Of a stretch of 64,000 nt of DNA, positions 52,991 through 60,350 are shown in pieces. Both the position numbers and the translations under genes were made by a program. The first letter of the stretch is position 1; every line of letters begins with the position of its first letter. The stretch is taken from contig NZ_LT629772.1 of NCBI RefSeq assembly GCF_900105385.1, positions 5,766,001 to 5,830,000 on the forward strand, in the 5' to 3' direction. The notes beneath the pieces are model-generated. The model ran no database searches, was not told the DNA's origin, and saw only the letters and a program-made list of their open reading frames with translations. Source of the DNA: Microlunatus soli. Its GTDB lineage: Bacteria; Actinomycetota; Actinomycetes; Propionibacteriales; Propionibacteriaceae.

Positions 52991-54967
52991 TCAGATCAGC
53001 GACTCCGCCGGGTCGGCCCGGTCGTGGTGCCGGGCGCGCCGCGGTGGTCGCCCACGGACGGGCTGATAGCTGTCGAACCGATACTCCAGGACGCCTTCGC
53101 CGCCGGTGAGATCGGGCAACTGGTGCTGCAGATCATGCAATCGCGCCGCGACCAGACGGGCCTCGATCCGCGCCATCGGCCCGGTCTGCCACTGGCCCAT
53201 CGGTTGGGCGCGCATCCTGCCGAGGACGGTCTGCAGGGCGGCCGCGTCGGCCTCCGGCACCTCGAGCGATACCCGGAGGACCGGCTCGCAGACCTGGGTG
53301 CCGGCGAGCCGCAGCGCCTGCCGGCACACCACCGGGGCGACCTTGCGATAGTCGCGGGAGGTGCTGGTCGGGCCGCGCTTGGACGGCGGGCCATCGGCCA
53401 CGCTGTAGGCGACCTCGACGAGCGTCACGATGCAGTCGGTGACGGCCCAGCCGTAGTGGCCGCGGTCGAGGGCTTCCAGGATGTGTCGTTCGATCGCGGC
53501 CCCGAAGCGGCCGACATCGCCGTACAGATACAACGGCATGTCGAGTGCCGGGGCGGCGATCACGAACTGCACTCCGCTACCGGGTTCGGCCGGCTCGATC
53601 GTCAGCCCGATCGTTGCCTGGTACGGATTGCTCGGGGTGTTCAGCCGTTCGACCGCCATGGCTGCCCGGCGAGGTCGTTCGATGTGCAGCACTGCCGCAT
53701 CGGCGAACCGGGCCCGGACGCCGTACTCGTCGGCCAGCGTCGCCTCGAGCACCTCTCGCTGCACCCGGCCGTACAGCGAAACGGTGGGGGTGCCGGCGGC
53801 GTCGAGGTGGACGTTGATGAGGGGGTCGGAGTCGGCGAGCTGTCCCAACGCCGCCCGTAGCGCCGGGCCGTCGGCGGGGCGCACCGCCTCGACCGCGGCC
53901 TCGAGTGTCGGCGGTGGAAACTGTGGCTCCGCCTGCTCGACCAGCTCACCGACCGGGTCGCCGACCCGGACCGCTGCCAGGCCGCGGACGCGACCGACCT
54001 GCCCGGGGGTGAGCAGCTCGGTCGATGTCCAGCCGCCGGCGTCATAGGTCTCCAGGGATGACACTTTGCCGCTGCGACCACCGGGAAGTTCCAGGCGTTG
54101 TCGAGGCCGTACGGTGCCGTCCATCATCCGCAGGTAGGCGATCTTGGCACCGCTCGGACTGCGTTCGACCTTGAAGACCCGGGCCGATACCGGTGCCTCG
54201 GCGGTGCCGGGTGCGGTCGGCAACAGGGTGGTCAGGGAGGACAGCAGGTCGCCGACGCCGGCGCCGGTGACGGCCGACCCGGCGAAGATCGGATGCAGCA
54301 CGCCGGCTCGGGTCTGAGCCGCGACGTCGGCGGTCAACTCGGACCCGGCGACGGTGCTGCCGTCGACGTACGCCGCGAGGACCGTGTCGTCGTGCTCGGC
54401 GAGGGTAGTCGTCGCGCGCTCGGCGAACGCCGGGTCGTCGGTGCCGAAGCTGGCGAACGAGGAGGCCCGGGACCCGGCGCGCAGCACCCGGCCCATGGCC
54501 AGGACATCGGGTGTCAATCGGGTGCGGATCTCGGCGATCACCCGATCGAGGTCGGCTCCCGACCGGTCGATCTTGTTGACGAAGAGCAGCGTCGGCACCT
54601 GCAGTCGCTGCAGAGCACGCATGATGATGCGCGTCTGCGGCTGGACTCCCTCGACGGCCGAGAGCACCAGGATCGCCCCGTCGAGGATGCCGAGCACCCG
54701 CTCGACCTCGGCAATGAAGTCCGGGTGGCCCGGGGTGTCGACGACGTTGATCAGCCGATCGTCCAGCGGGAACGAGACGACAGCGGACTTGATCGTGATG
54801 CCGCGTTCACGCTCCAGGGCGAGACTGTCGGAGCGGGTGGTGCCGGTATCGACCGAGCCGAGCTCGTCGATCGCTCCACCGAGATAGAGCAACTGCTCGG
54901 TGAGGGTGGTCTTACCGGCGTCGACGTGGGCGAGGATGCCCAGATTGAGAAAGCGAGTGGACGGCAC
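52991..54967 (-). CDS. Tet(M)/OtrA-type ribosomal protection protein
   Basis: A 658-residue EF-G-like GTPase that removes tetracycline from the ribosome, or a housekeeping relative. G1 AHVDAGKTT, G2 ERGITIKSA, G3 DTPGHPDF, G4 NKIDRSG. The C-terminal domain has YSVADGPPSKRGPTSTSRDYRKVAPVV. The end (RFDSYQPVRGRPPRRARHH) resembles Tet-protein rather than EF-G tails. The GTG start follows AAGGA by 6 bases. A promoter and a short leader ORF lie upstream. Many actinobacteria carry intrinsic copies; whether it gives resistance is not known. Confidence 0.88.
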   Translation of the reverse strand: MPSTRFLNLGILAHVDAGKTTLTEQLLYLGGAIDELGSVDTGTTRSDSLALERERGITIKSAVVSFPLDDRLINVVDTPGHPDFIAEVERVLGILDGAILVLSAVEGVQPQTRIIMRALQRLQVPTLLFVNKIDRSGADLDRVIAEIRTRLTPDVLAMGRVLRAGSRASSFASFGTDDPAFAERATTTLAEHDDTVLAAYVDGSTVAGSELTADVAAQTRAGVLHPIFAGSAVTGAGVGDLLSSLTTLLPTAPGTAEAPVSARVFKVERSPSGAKIAYLRMMDGTVRPRQRLELPGGRSGKVSSLETYDAGGWTSTELLTPGQVGRVRGLAAVRVGDPVGELVEQAEPQFPPPTLEAAVEAVRPADGPALRAALGQLADSDPLINVHLDAAGTPTVSLYGRVQREVLEATLADEYGVRARFADAAVLHIERPRRAAMAVERLNTPSNPYQATIGLTIEPAEPGSGVQFVIAAPALDMPLYLYGDVGRFGAAIERHILEALDRGHYGWAVTDCIVTLVEVAYSVADGPPSKRGPTSTSRDYRKVAPVVCRQALRLAGTQVCEPVLRVSLEVPEADAAALQTVLGRMRAQPMGQWQTGPMARIEARLVAARLHDLQHQLPDLTGGEGVLEYRFDSYQPVRGRPPRRARHHDRADPAESLI

Positions 54968-55031
54968 GCGAAATCCTTGGACCAGGAGGGAACGGAGAGG
55001 GAAGACGAAGAACCGCGTACGTCGCTCGCAT
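54912..55031 (-). CDS. Candidate leader peptide (uORF) of the ribosomal protection gene
   Basis: An ATG at 55029-55031, 8 bases after a perfect AGGAGG, opens a 39-codon frame beginning MRATYAVLRLPSPFPP. It runs past the downstream GTG start and ends at a TAA 53 bases inside that gene, in a different frame. It carries the unusual codon run GTT-CTT-CGT-CTT early. Ribosomes translating it would pass over the main ribosome site, so stalling could control access. Function is inferred from layout only. Confidence 0.5.
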   Translation of the reverse strand: MRATYAVLRLPSPFPPGPRISRAVHSLSQSGHPRPRRRR

Positions 55032-55079
55032 CGTCAGCTCCTCCTGATCCTGGTCCTGGGGCCTGTTGCCGTCGGGACA

Positions 55080-55109
55080 AGCCTATGCAGTCTCAGCGGG
55101 CGGTGTCAG
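55080..55109 (-). promoter_or_regulatory. Promoter of the ribosomal protection gene
   Basis: On the reverse strand, CTGACA (55104-55109), an 18-base spacer and TAGGCT (55080-55085) form a plausible housekeeping promoter. Initiation near 55073 gives a leader of about 40 bases before the candidate uORF and about 105 before the main start. Confidence 0.5.
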
Positions 55110-55203
55110 CCCATTTACCGAAAGCCGGTCAGGCGGTCCCGGCGGCGCGACCTGCTGGTCGTCGGCCCCGTTGTGCCCTGGTAGGGGGTACCGGTCGGCG
55201 CGG

Positions 55204-55219
55204 GGGACACTAGTGTCCC
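55204..55219. terminator. 16-bp perfect palindrome over the deoR stop codon
   Basis: GGGACACTAGTGTCCC is perfectly self-complementary and includes the TAG stop of the DeoR gene. Flanking GC pairs could extend it as a hairpin. It may terminate deoR transcription ahead of the next leftward gene, but no T-run follows, so an operator role is equally possible. Confidence 0.4.
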
Positions 55220-56022
55220 GCACCCGCCGGAGATTCTTCCGACGAGGCGGCGCCGAGGGCGACAACCGTGACCTTCACCCGCGGATCGATCTCGGCCAAC
55301 ACCTCCGCCGGGGCTGCGTCGGTGGTGATCAGTTCGTCGATCATCTCCCAGCCGCAGACCCGGTAGAGCGAGGATGCGCCGATCTTGGTCTCGTCCAACA
55401 GCAGCACGCGGCGCCGGGCCGAGCGCAGCATCTCCTGCTTGAGCGTGACGATCCGCTCTTCCTGGTGATAGATGCCGGCCGCATCCGCAGTGGTCGAGGA
55501 GACGAAGACCGTGTCGGGACGTAAGGCGTGCACGGCGTCCACGGCGCCGACTCCGAGATAGGACTCGTGGCTGCGGTCGTACTCACCACCGATCGCTTGG
55601 GCCACTACTCGGGTCGAGCGGGAGAGCGCGATCAGCGACGGCAGGTAGTTGGTGATCACCTGGATGGTCATCGCGGAGCGGATCAGCGGATCGACCATCG
55701 CCGAAGCGGTCGAGGAGTCGTCGATCATCACTGTCTGGCCGTCGCGGACGGACTCGGCGGCTGCGTTGGCCAACGTCTGTTTCTGCGCGACGGCCAACCG
55801 CCGACGGATCGCGGCGGCGATCTCGTAGCTTCCGGTCCGGGTGACGCTGGCGCCGCCGTGGAACTTGCGGACCAGACCGCGTTGCTCGAGTTCGTCCAGG
55901 TCACGATGAACAGTCATCACCGAGACGTCGAAGCGGGCGGCGAGTTGCTTGGCCGCCTCCGAACCGACCTCGACCAGATGATCGACGATCGCCGCCAGCC
56001 GCGCGTCGCGGGTCTGCGTCAT
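55210..56022 (-). CDS. DeoR-family transcriptional regulator
   Basis: A 270-residue regulator. The helix-turn-helix is QLAARFDVSVMTVHRDLDELEQRGLVRKFHGGA. The sugar-phosphate-binding domain has MIDDSSTASAMV, ITNYLPSLIAL, AQAIGGEYDRSHESYLG and LLLDETKIGASSLYRV. ATG 56022 is chosen, 11 bases after AGGAGGG. DeoR proteins usually control sugar-phosphate metabolism; the target here is unclear. The 264-base gap to the divergent GDPD gene shows no obvious operator. Confidence 0.9.
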   Translation of the reverse strand: MTQTRDARLAAIVDHLVEVGSEAAKQLAARFDVSVMTVHRDLDELEQRGLVRKFHGGASVTRTGSYEIAAAIRRRLAVAQKQTLANAAAESVRDGQTVMIDDSSTASAMVDPLIRSAMTIQVITNYLPSLIALSRSTRVVAQAIGGEYDRSHESYLGVGAVDAVHALRPDTVFVSSTTADAAGIYHQEERIVTLKQEMLRSARRRVLLLDETKIGASSLYRVCGWEMIDELITTDAAPAEVLAEIDPRVKVTVVALGAASSEESPAGAGH

Positions 56023-56286
56023 CGTTGTGTGAACCCTCCTGTGATGGACGCCGAAGAAGATCACATCATGCGGCGCACAAATAACATATGAAGTCTAGAT
56101 GAACGGTGCCGAACGCGTGGGTCTTCGGCGTCGCGTCGTCGTCGCCTCGTGGTCTGTCGGGCTCGCCTCCGAGAGCTTCCATCATCGCGATGGCTAGGGA
56201 AAACACTGGCTGGGACCGGATGATTCGCGACATCGAAGGGACCTTGGTGCAGCCTGTGTCGGTCCACCAACGATTTTGCGTGGTGT

Positions 56287-57066
56287 GTGAAGATTGGACC
56301 CGTGACTGTTAATGCAGGTCGGCGCGCAACCGGGACCGCAGCGGTTCCGGGTGGTCCGCGCGGGATCCGGGTGACGGGTCACCGCGGTGCGATGGCGCAC
56401 GCCCCGGAGAACACTGCCCTCAGCCTGGTGACCGCGGAGCAACTGGGCGTCGACGAGATCGAGTTCGACGTCCGGCTCAGTGCCGACGGGGTGCCGGTGA
56501 TCAGTCACGACGATGATCTTGCCCGCGTGCTGGGGGCGAGTCCGGCGCCGCGAGTGAGTACGACCGCGTGGTGCGATCTGCAGCGCCTGCGACTGCCGCG
56601 GGGGCAACGCCTGCTGACGTTGCCGGAGGTGTTGGAGCTGACCCAGTCCGATCTCCAGATCGAGGTCAAGGCGCCGACCGCACCGGCGCTGGTGGCCGAG
56701 GTGCTCGCCGAATATCCCGATGATCAACAACGATGCCTGCTGACCAGCTTCCAGGTGCCGATCCTGGCCGAGTTGCAACAGTTGCTGCCGCAGATCCCGC
56801 GCGGGGTGATCGCCAATTCCTATGACGACGCGTTGCGGGTCAGCGCCCACGACGTCGGCGCCTCGGCGGTGATGTCGGGGTGGAAGGGATTGACGCCGGC
56901 AGTGGTGGACCGTCTGCATGATGAGGACATCCAGGTTGCGGGCTGGCCGGTGCGCAACGCCGACGACGCCGCGCTCGCCGTCGAGCTCGGCGTCGACATG
57001 ATCACTGCCGATGCGCCGGGAGAGGCGCGGGAATGGCTGGACAACGCGCTGGCCGCTCCCGCCTGA
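56287..57066 (+). CDS. Glycerophosphodiester phosphodiesterase (GDPD)
   Basis: A 259-residue TIM-barrel phosphodiesterase with GHRGAMAHAPENTALS (His, Glu, Asn) near residue 32, EIEFDVRLSADGVPVISHDDDL (metal Glu/Asp and catalytic His) and EVKAP. It hydrolyses glycerophosphodiesters to glycerol-3-phosphate and an alcohol. No signal peptide, so cytoplasmic. The GTG at 56287 is used; a GTG at 56302 is an alternative. It converges with lexA, 29 bases between the ends. Confidence 0.88.
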   Translation: MKIGPVTVNAGRRATGTAAVPGGPRGIRVTGHRGAMAHAPENTALSLVTAEQLGVDEIEFDVRLSADGVPVISHDDDLARVLGASPAPRVSTTAWCDLQRLRLPRGQRLLTLPEVLELTQSDLQIEVKAPTAPALVAEVLAEYPDDQQRCLLTSFQVPILAELQQLLPQIPRGVIANSYDDALRVSAHDVGASAVMSGWKGLTPAVVDRLHDEDIQVAGWPVRNADDAALAVELGVDMITADAPGEAREWLDNALAAPA

Positions 57067-57095
57067 CAGATCGCGCCCAGCCTGACTGATCAGGC

Positions 57096-57974
57096 TCAGA
57101 CCCGCCGCAGCACCGCGACAACCTTGCCGAGGATCGAGGCGGCGTCGCCGTCGATCGGGTCGTAGGCCTCGTTGTGTGGCATCAGCCAGACGTGACCGTC
57201 GGCCCGGCGGAACGTCTTGACTGTTGCCTCGTCGTCGAGCAGCGCGGCCACGATGTCGCCGTTCTCCGCAGTCTGTTCCTTACGGACGACGACCCAGTCG
57301 CCATCACAGATCGCTGCGTCGATCATCGAATCGCCGCGGACCTCCAGCAGGAACAGATCACCCTCGCCGACCACCTGCTTGGGTAGCGCGAAGACATCCT
57401 CATAGCGCTCCTCGGCCAGGATCGGCCCGCCGGCTGCGATCCGACCGAGCACCGGTACGTGCACCGGCGCCGGGAACGCGTCGTCGATGCCGGTCTCGTC
57501 GCTGGTCGCCGATACCCGGTGGGGAAGCGGGCGGACAGCGGAGACACCGTCGGAGGTGCCGGTGAAGTCCTGCGGCAGGATCACCTCCATCGCCCGCGGC
57601 CGGTTCGGGTCGCGGCGGAGGAATCCCTTCTGCTCAAGGACCTTCAGCTGGTGGGCGACGCTGGAGGAGCTGGCCAATCCGACCTCGTCGCCGAGCTCGC
57701 GGATGCTCGGCGGGTAGCCGCGATTCTCCACCGCGTCCTTGATCACCTCGAGGACGCGTCGTTGCCGCGGTGTCAGACCGCTCGCATCCGGCGGGCCGTC
57801 GGGCAGCGGGGTCACCGACGCCCGCTCCGAGACCTCCGCCGAACGACGACGGGCCTGCGCGATCTGCGCCTCGACGTCTGAATTGCGCGGCCGGCCCCGC
57901 TTGCCTTGCTTCCCGGCGGTGGAGGTAGTACCGCGTCCCCCAGTGCGGCTGGAGCTCTTCTTCGAATCGGCCAT
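57096..57974 (-). CDS. lexA: SOS repressor LexA
   Basis: A 292-residue LexA. About 65 disordered basic residues, including GKRGRPR, precede the winged helix [47 protein letters not shown]. The cleavage site is in GRIAAGGPI (Ala-Gly), the catalytic Ser in [11 protein letters not shown] and the Lys in EATVKTF. The ATG at 57974 begins 6 bases after a TACGGT -10 box, so the mRNA is probably leaderless. The N-terminal extension is longer than in many LexA proteins. A LexA box overlaps its promoter. It is divergent from an SOS membrane protein. Confidence 0.96.
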   Translation of the reverse strand: MADSKKSSSRTGGRGTTSTAGKQGKRGRPRNSDVEAQIAQARRRSAEVSERASVTPLPDGPPDASGLTPRQRRVLEVIKDAVENRGYPPSIRELGDEVGLASSSSVAHQLKVLEQKGFLRRDPNRPRAMEVILPQDFTGTSDGVSAVRPLPHRVSATSDETGIDDAFPAPVHVPVLGRIAAGGPILAEERYEDVFALPKQVVGEGDLFLLEVRGDSMIDAAICDGDWVVVRKEQTAENGDIVAALLDDEATVKTFRRADGHVWLMPHNEAYDPIDGDAASILGKVVAVLRRV

Positions 57975-57980
57975 GTGCTC

Positions 57981-58021
57981 ACCGTAGGGAAAACTGAGGC
58001 GGGAATCAAACAATTGTTCGA
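57981..58021 (-). promoter_or_regulatory. lexA promoter with LexA box
   Basis: On the reverse strand: -35 TTGATT (58004-58009), a 17-base spacer and -10 TACGGT (57981-57986). The box TCGAACAATTGTTTGA (58006-58021) matches TCGAAC-N4-GTTCGA at all but one position and overlaps the -35. LexA binding would block RNA polymerase, giving autoregulation. Confidence 0.82.
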
Positions 58022-58181
58022 GCGGCGTGTCGGCGTGTCGCGCTCGGATCCGGGGGATCCGGGGCGTCTCGGCGAAGCGGTCGAGGAGAACTGTCAGAGG
58101 TGCCTGATGTGCTGTTGTTCGTCGGATCGCAGCAGCGTACGGCCGACGAGGTAACGAATGAGAACGAATGTACGAATGGTC

Positions 58182-58242
58182 TTGCGAATGACCCGCGGAT
58201 CGACTACAAATCACACAGGCGTTCGATCGAACATCCGTTCGA
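58182..58242 (+). promoter_or_regulatory. Promoter and perfect LexA box of the divergent SOS gene
   Basis: -35-like TTGCGA (58182-58187), a 17-base spacer and -10 TACAAA (58205-58210) are followed by TCGAACATCCGTTCGA (58227-58242), a perfect LexA box. It overlaps the 12-bp palindrome GTTCGATCGAAC (58221-58232). Four CGAATG repeats lie just upstream (58155-58190). Confidence 0.78.
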
Positions 58243-58294
58243 GAGACGTGCGAGTCAGTCACTTGGCTCGAATCGAGTTACAGGGGAGTCGAAG

Positions 58295-58726
58295 ATGAGT
58301 GCAGCAACGATCGAGGCGGTCTCGTCGGCGCACGGCGACAAGGATCGGGCAACCCGAACCGCAGCTCCGATCCGGGTCCGTCGGCCGCGGCGCAGCCGGG
58401 GTAGCGGCCGAGGTGCCGCGCCGGTGGGCCGCTCGACGACCGGCGTCGCTGCACCCCGGCTGGTTCCCGGCCGTTCGGTCCCCGTCGACGGCCGGCAGGC
58501 AACGGCCACGGCATGCCGCGACGAGCGTGTTGCGGCGGCCGGAGTGCGTTCGGTGCGTCAGGCGGCGACCGCGAGCTGGCGGCTGACCAACCGAGGGATC
58601 GCGGTGGTGATGATCACCGGTGCGATGCTGATGGCAGCCGCGGTCACCGTCATCACGGCGACCGCACTGACGGTGACCTCACCCGATTACACGCCGGCGG
58701 GCCATTCGGCCGTCGCCGGTCGCTGA
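58295..58726 (+). CDS. SOS-controlled small membrane protein, candidate cell-division inhibitor
   Basis: A 143-residue protein. The first ~90 residues are Arg/Ala-rich and disordered (RVRRPRRSRGSGRG). A single membrane helix (GIAVVMITGAMLMAAAVTVITATALTV) lies near 103-130, and the ~15-residue tail is outside. The ATG follows GGGGAG. It is divergent from lexA and upstream of nrdR, with a perfect LexA box. This is the position of Rv2719c in mycobacteria and DivS in corynebacteria, SOS-induced division inhibitors. Unlike Rv2719c it has no LysM domain. Division inhibition is inferred from position only. Confidence 0.72.
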   Translation: MSAATIEAVSSAHGDKDRATRTAAPIRVRRPRRSRGSGRGAAPVGRSTTGVAAPRLVPGRSVPVDGRQATATACRDERVAAAGVRSVRQAATASWRLTNRGIAVVMITGAMLMAAAVTVITATALTVTSPDYTPAGHSAVAGR

Positions 58727-58841
58727 TCACGACCGTCAGCGCTCCGCCACCCGGTCGTCCCGGCTGCTCGGCAGGTGTCGCCGTGTTTTGTGACACCGGG
58801 CCGTCCCGCGCCGCAGCGCAGGCCGTCCGTCCGGGTTCGGA

Positions 58842-59177
58842 TCAGGTCGTGCCGCCGAGTCCCGTCTCGTTGCCGTCCGGGTCCCGGTAGACGTACTTAC
58901 TGACTCCGTCAAGTCGCTCGATCTCTGTCGGTTCCAGTCCGCGGGCGGCCAGCGCTGCCACCCGGTCGGCCAGGTCATCGGCCCAGATCATGTTGACCGC
59001 GCCACCGGCGCGCTCCGGCTGCTGGACGATGTAGACGAACTGGTTCTCCGCCAGCTGCCAGACGGCCTCGATGTCGTTGGGGTAGAACGACGGCTCGGCA
59101 CCCAGCAGCCGCACGTACCACGCCAGGGCAGCCCGAAAGTCCCGGACCGGGATCCCGGCGAAGAGCCCGTTCGCCAC
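58842..59177 (-). CDS. VOC-family (glyoxalase-like) protein
   Basis: A 111-residue protein of the vicinal-oxygen-chelate fold: LFAGIPVRDFRAALAWYVRLLG, ENQFVYIVQQPERAGGAVNMIWADDL and YVYRDPDGNETGLGG (with the C-terminal metal Glu). The GTG at 59177 follows AGGAGGTG. Such single-domain proteins include dioxygenases and binding proteins; the substrate is unknown. It is divergent from nrdR. Confidence 0.85.
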   Translation of the reverse strand: MANGLFAGIPVRDFRAALAWYVRLLGAEPSFYPNDIEAVWQLAENQFVYIVQQPERAGGAVNMIWADDLADRVAALAARGLEPTEIERLDGVSKYVYRDPDGNETGLGGTT

Positions 59178-59360
59178 GGCACACCTCCTGGTCGGGGTCG
59201 ATCGCCCTCGCGGCTGCCGGACAGCCTATGGCGGCGGCCACCCCATGCGCCAGAGCTGCTCGGCTGGGCGGCTGGGCTGGTCGGTCCGCCCTCACTGAGG
59301 GCTCATCGAGGCTGCCCGGACGGTCCCCTCCGACACGCCACGCGCGGCCGGCGGTGACGG

Positions 59361-59401
59361 TTGACTGCTCACCCCGGCGGACGTAGTATCCATATCTAGT
59401 A
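59361..59401 (+). promoter_or_regulatory. nrdR promoter with an NrdR-box-like overlap
   Basis: TTGACT (59361-59366), a 17-base spacer and TAGTAT (59384-59389) give a near-consensus promoter. Immediately downstream CCATATCTAGT matches the core of NrdR boxes (about 9 of 16 positions of the palindrome), suggesting autoregulation by NrdR when dATP is high. The rest of 59178-59360 shows no feature. Confidence 0.6.
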
Positions 59402-59417
59402 GTTACAGACGTGTGTT

Positions 59418-59503
59418 TCGTCCACAATTTGTGTTCGCTATCCACACATCGTCCACATCCGATCCACATGGTCGCCCACAAGTCGTCCCCAGAGTTGTCC
59501 CCA
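59418..59503 (+). promoter_or_regulatory. Phased array of seven DnaA-box-like 9-mers in the nrdR leader
   Basis: 9-mers related to TTGTCCACA begin at 59418 (TCGTCCACA), 59438 (CTATCCACA), 59449 (TCGTCCACA), 59460 (CGATCCACA), 59472 (TCGCCCACA), 59483 (TCGTCCCCA) and 59495 (TTGTCCCCA). Spacings are 20, 11, 11, 12, 11 and 12, close to one helical turn, all in one orientation. The array lies between the nrdR promoter and its start. DnaA control of dNTP synthesis is the natural reading. Confidence 0.65.
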
Positions 59504-59533
59504 GGACGAGGCCGGAGCAGAGAGAAGGACGTC

Positions 59534-60121
59534 GTGCATTGCCCGTACTGCCGGCACACCGATACCCGGGTGCTGGACTCCAGGGTCGCCGAGGACGGCG
59601 GCAGCATCCGCCGCCGTCGGCAGTGCCCGGAGTGCGAGAGCCGGTTCACCACGATCGAGCAGATGCTGCTCGCGGTGGTGAAGCGGTCGGGCGTTGTCGA
59701 ACCCTTCAATCGCGACAAGGTTGTCAGTGGCGTACGCAAGGCTTGCAAGGGCCGGCCGGTGAATGAGGACCAGCTGGCCAAGCTCGGCCAGGAGGTCGAG
59801 GAGGCGCTGCGGGCGTCCGGCAAGCCGGAGGTGCCCGCCGACGAGGTGGGGGTGGCGATCTTGGGGCCGTTGCGCAAGCTCGACCAGGTGGCGTACCTGC
59901 GGTTCGCCAGCGTCTACCGCCAGTTCGCGTCGGTGGACGACTTCGAGGCCGAGATCGCGACGCTGCGGATCGAGCAGGATCCGCCCGGGATCGAACCGTT
60001 GATCCCGGAGCTGGCCACCGCCGGCCGCGTCGCCAAGCCCGTTGCCGCGCGCAGCCGCACCGGTCGCCGATCCGCGGTGAGCAAACGCGCCGCCGGATCG
60101 GGCAACCAGCGGTCCCCCTGA
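59534..60121 (+). CDS. nrdR: Transcriptional repressor NrdR
   Basis: A 195-residue repressor of ribonucleotide reductase genes that senses dATP/ATP. The zinc ribbon CPYC...CPEC is at residues 3-34, the ATP-cone spans about 49-140 ([29 protein letters not shown]), and a basic C-terminal tail of about 45 residues extends beyond the usual ~150. The GTG at 59534 follows AAGGA. It is encoded 229 bases before nrdJ. Confidence 0.95.
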   Translation: MHCPYCRHTDTRVLDSRVAEDGGSIRRRRQCPECESRFTTIEQMLLAVVKRSGVVEPFNRDKVVSGVRKACKGRPVNEDQLAKLGQEVEEALRASGKPEVPADEVGVAILGPLRKLDQVAYLRFASVYRQFASVDDFEAEIATLRIEQDPPGIEPLIPELATAGRVAKPVAARSRTGRRSAVSKRAAGSGNQRSP

Positions 60122-60124
60122 ACT

Positions 60125-60174
60125 CCGGGACGGGCCTCCGCGCACTTGGGGAAGGGTGCGTGGGTCCGTCCCGG
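60125..60174 (+). other. Hairpin between nrdR and nrdJ
   Basis: CCGGGACGG (60125-60133) pairs with CCGTCCCGG (60166-60174), and GCGCAC pairs with GTGCGT inside. It starts 3 bases after the nrdR stop. No T-run follows, so it may partially terminate or protect nrdR mRNA. The remaining ~175 bases up to nrdJ are CAG-rich; no cobalamin-riboswitch B12 box was seen. Confidence 0.6.
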
Positions 60175-60350
60175 TCTGACCCCCCGCTGCCCGATGACCG
60201 AGCTCGGGCCCGGGTACCGGTAGTACCTCACCACATCGCAACAGCAGCAGTGGCAAGACCGATACAGCACGACGTTCAGCATCAGCAGTTCCACGATCAG
60301 CAGGCCGGACCCGACATCTCGGCATCTGCTGGAGAGAGAGGCAGTCACCT

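Noticed and set aside
52991-54967. Translation elongation factor EF-G (fusA)
   Set aside because: The protein is shorter, its C-terminal end resembles Tet proteins, and there is no rpsL-rpsG-tuf context.
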